6,310 nucleotides of DNA. Source: Rhodobacterales bacterium UBA3077 (lineage in GTDB: Bacteria > Pseudomonadota > Alphaproteobacteria > Rhodobacterales > Rhodobacteraceae). The DNA lies in NCBI GenBank assembly GCA_002366685.1, contig DFBP01000036.1, positions 5,990-12,299 on the forward strand, read 5' to 3'. The position numbers and the translations under genes were made by a program. The notes under the pieces are model-generated. The model was given only the letters and a program-made list of their open reading frames with translations. It was not told the DNA's origin and did no database searches. This document shows, in pieces, positions 5,917 through 6,310 of the stretch (position 1 is the stretch's first letter; the number at the start of each line of letters is the position of its first letter).

Positions 5917-5954
5917 TGGGACTAAATGGCGTTACACAGCGTTATTTAGTCCTA
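5917..5954 (+). promoter_or_regulatory. Long hairpin in the leader of the sulfate adenylyltransferase gene
   Basis: GGACTAAAT (5919-5927) and ATTTAGTCC (5944-5952) are perfect arms. As plus-strand RNA the stem continues inward through G-U, G-U, C-G, G-C, U-G and U-A pairs to an ACAC loop (5934-5937), and outward by one G-U and one U-A pair: about 17 pairs with no mismatch. The G-U pairs become A-C mismatches on the other strand, so the structure favours plus-strand RNA. It ends 18 bases before the start codon, with UAUCUAACC rather than a U-run after it. It could be a factor-dependent terminator or attenuator, or a translational control element; the sequence does not decide. Confidence 0.5.
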
Positions 5955-5972
5955 TCTAACCAACGGATTACC

Positions 5973-6310
5973 ATGTTGAACCTGACCCCCATCCCCGAGC
6001 TTTTTGTATCTTACGACAGCGCAGAAAAGCTAAAACTTGAAGCGGCTGAGCTACCAAGCTGGGACCTATCTCCACGGCAAGTATGCGACCTTGAGCTCCT
6101 GATGAATGGCGGATTTAACCCGCTGAAGGGTTTTTTGGGGAAAGAGGACTACGATTCTGTTGTCGAAAACATGCGACTGGCAGATGGTACACTCTGGCCG
6201 ATTCCGATCACATTGGATGTTTCGGAGAAATTTGCCGAGAGCGTTGAGGTCGAGCAAGATATTGCCCTTCGCGATTCTGAAGGTGTTATTTTGGCAATTC
6301 TCTCGCTGTC
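5973..6310 (+). CDS. sat: Sulfate adenylyltransferase, N-terminal part (probably bifunctional ATP sulfurylase/APS kinase; cut by window edge)
   Basis: From the ATG at 5973 there are 112 codons to the right edge with no stop. The product matches the N-terminal PUA-like domain of ATP sulfurylase, especially LSPRQVCDLELLMNGGFNPL (32-51), KGFLGKEDYDSVVENMRL (52-69), LWPIPITLDV (74-83) and DIALRDSEGVILAI (96-109). ATP sulfurylase makes adenylyl sulfate from ATP and sulfate, the entry step of assimilation. In Rhodobacterales this type of N-terminus usually belongs to a protein of about 570 residues that also carries an APS kinase domain, but neither the catalytic HxGH region nor any kinase part is in view, so that is inference. 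The ribosome binding site is weak (GGA, 5 bases upstream). A 109-base gap with two hairpins separates it from trxB, so it may be independently controlled. Confidence 0.92.
   Translation, partial: MLNLTPIPELFVSYDSAEKLKLEAAELPSWDLSPRQVCDLELLMNGGFNPLKGFLGKEDYDSVVENMRLADGTLWPIPITLDVSEKFAESVEVEQDIALRDSEGVILAILSL

Noticed and set aside
5868..5954. Rho-independent terminators after trxB
   Set aside because: Both dyads can form hairpins, but neither is followed by a U-run, so I list them as inverted repeat or leader structures instead.
1..6310. Mobile element, phage, CRISPR, toxin-antitoxin or defence genes
   Set aside because: Every long frame that makes sense is a core housekeeping gene; there are no transposase-like proteins, terminal repeats, spaced repeat arrays or tRNA-like attachment sites.

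Overview
The window reads as ordinary chromosome from an alphaproteobacterium, most likely a Rhodobacterales (Roseobacter-like) member. I infer this from the protein sequences, which closely resemble the Rhodobacterales versions of Lgt, the NDUFAF7/MidA-type methyltransferase, the Lrp/AsnC regulator starting MPHTKLDPIDRKIL, and a sulfate adenylyltransferase with a short N-terminus. Base composition looks close to even GC by eye, which is low for that order and would fit a marine roseobacter. Genes are densely packed. There are no tRNA or rRNA genes, transposases, CRISPR arrays or phage genes, and no stretch over 300 bases lacks a gene.

Left part, minus strand (1-1486): a UbiK-family coiled-coil protein, a YbjN-domain protein and proC (proline biosynthesis, cut by the left edge) are read right to left. 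ybjN and proC are 3 bases apart. A 99-base gap with a perfect 17-base inverted repeat separates them from ubiK.

Middle part, plus strand (1578-4248): lgt, a SAM-dependent methyltransferase of the complex I assembly family and pgeF form a tight operon, with 4-base overlaps at both junctions (TTGA and ATGA). lgt most likely starts at a GTG and the methyltransferase at a TTG, each with a well-placed ribosome binding site. The operon is divergent from ubiK. It meets an Lrp/AsnC gene tail to tail with only 3 bases between stop codons.

Right part: the Lrp/AsnC gene (minus, 4252-4746) is divergent from trxB (plus, 4922-5863) across a 175-base control region with repeats and a candidate trxB promoter. 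After trxB, a 109-base gap holds two hairpin-forming inverted repeats. The second can pair almost end to end only as plus-strand RNA and encloses a 7-codon mini-ORF. It lies 18 bases ahead of a sulfate adenylyltransferase gene cut by the right edge. trxB and this gene fit together: thioredoxin reductase keeps thioredoxin reduced, and thioredoxin supplies electrons for reduction of the activated sulfate the next enzyme helps make.

I found no novel multi-gene system. The items most worth a second look are non-coding: the trxB-sat hairpins, the palindrome ahead of ybjN, and a 10-base palindrome (TGTGATCACA) found three times within 1.15 kb. A substitution in the Lgt signature motif is also worth checking.
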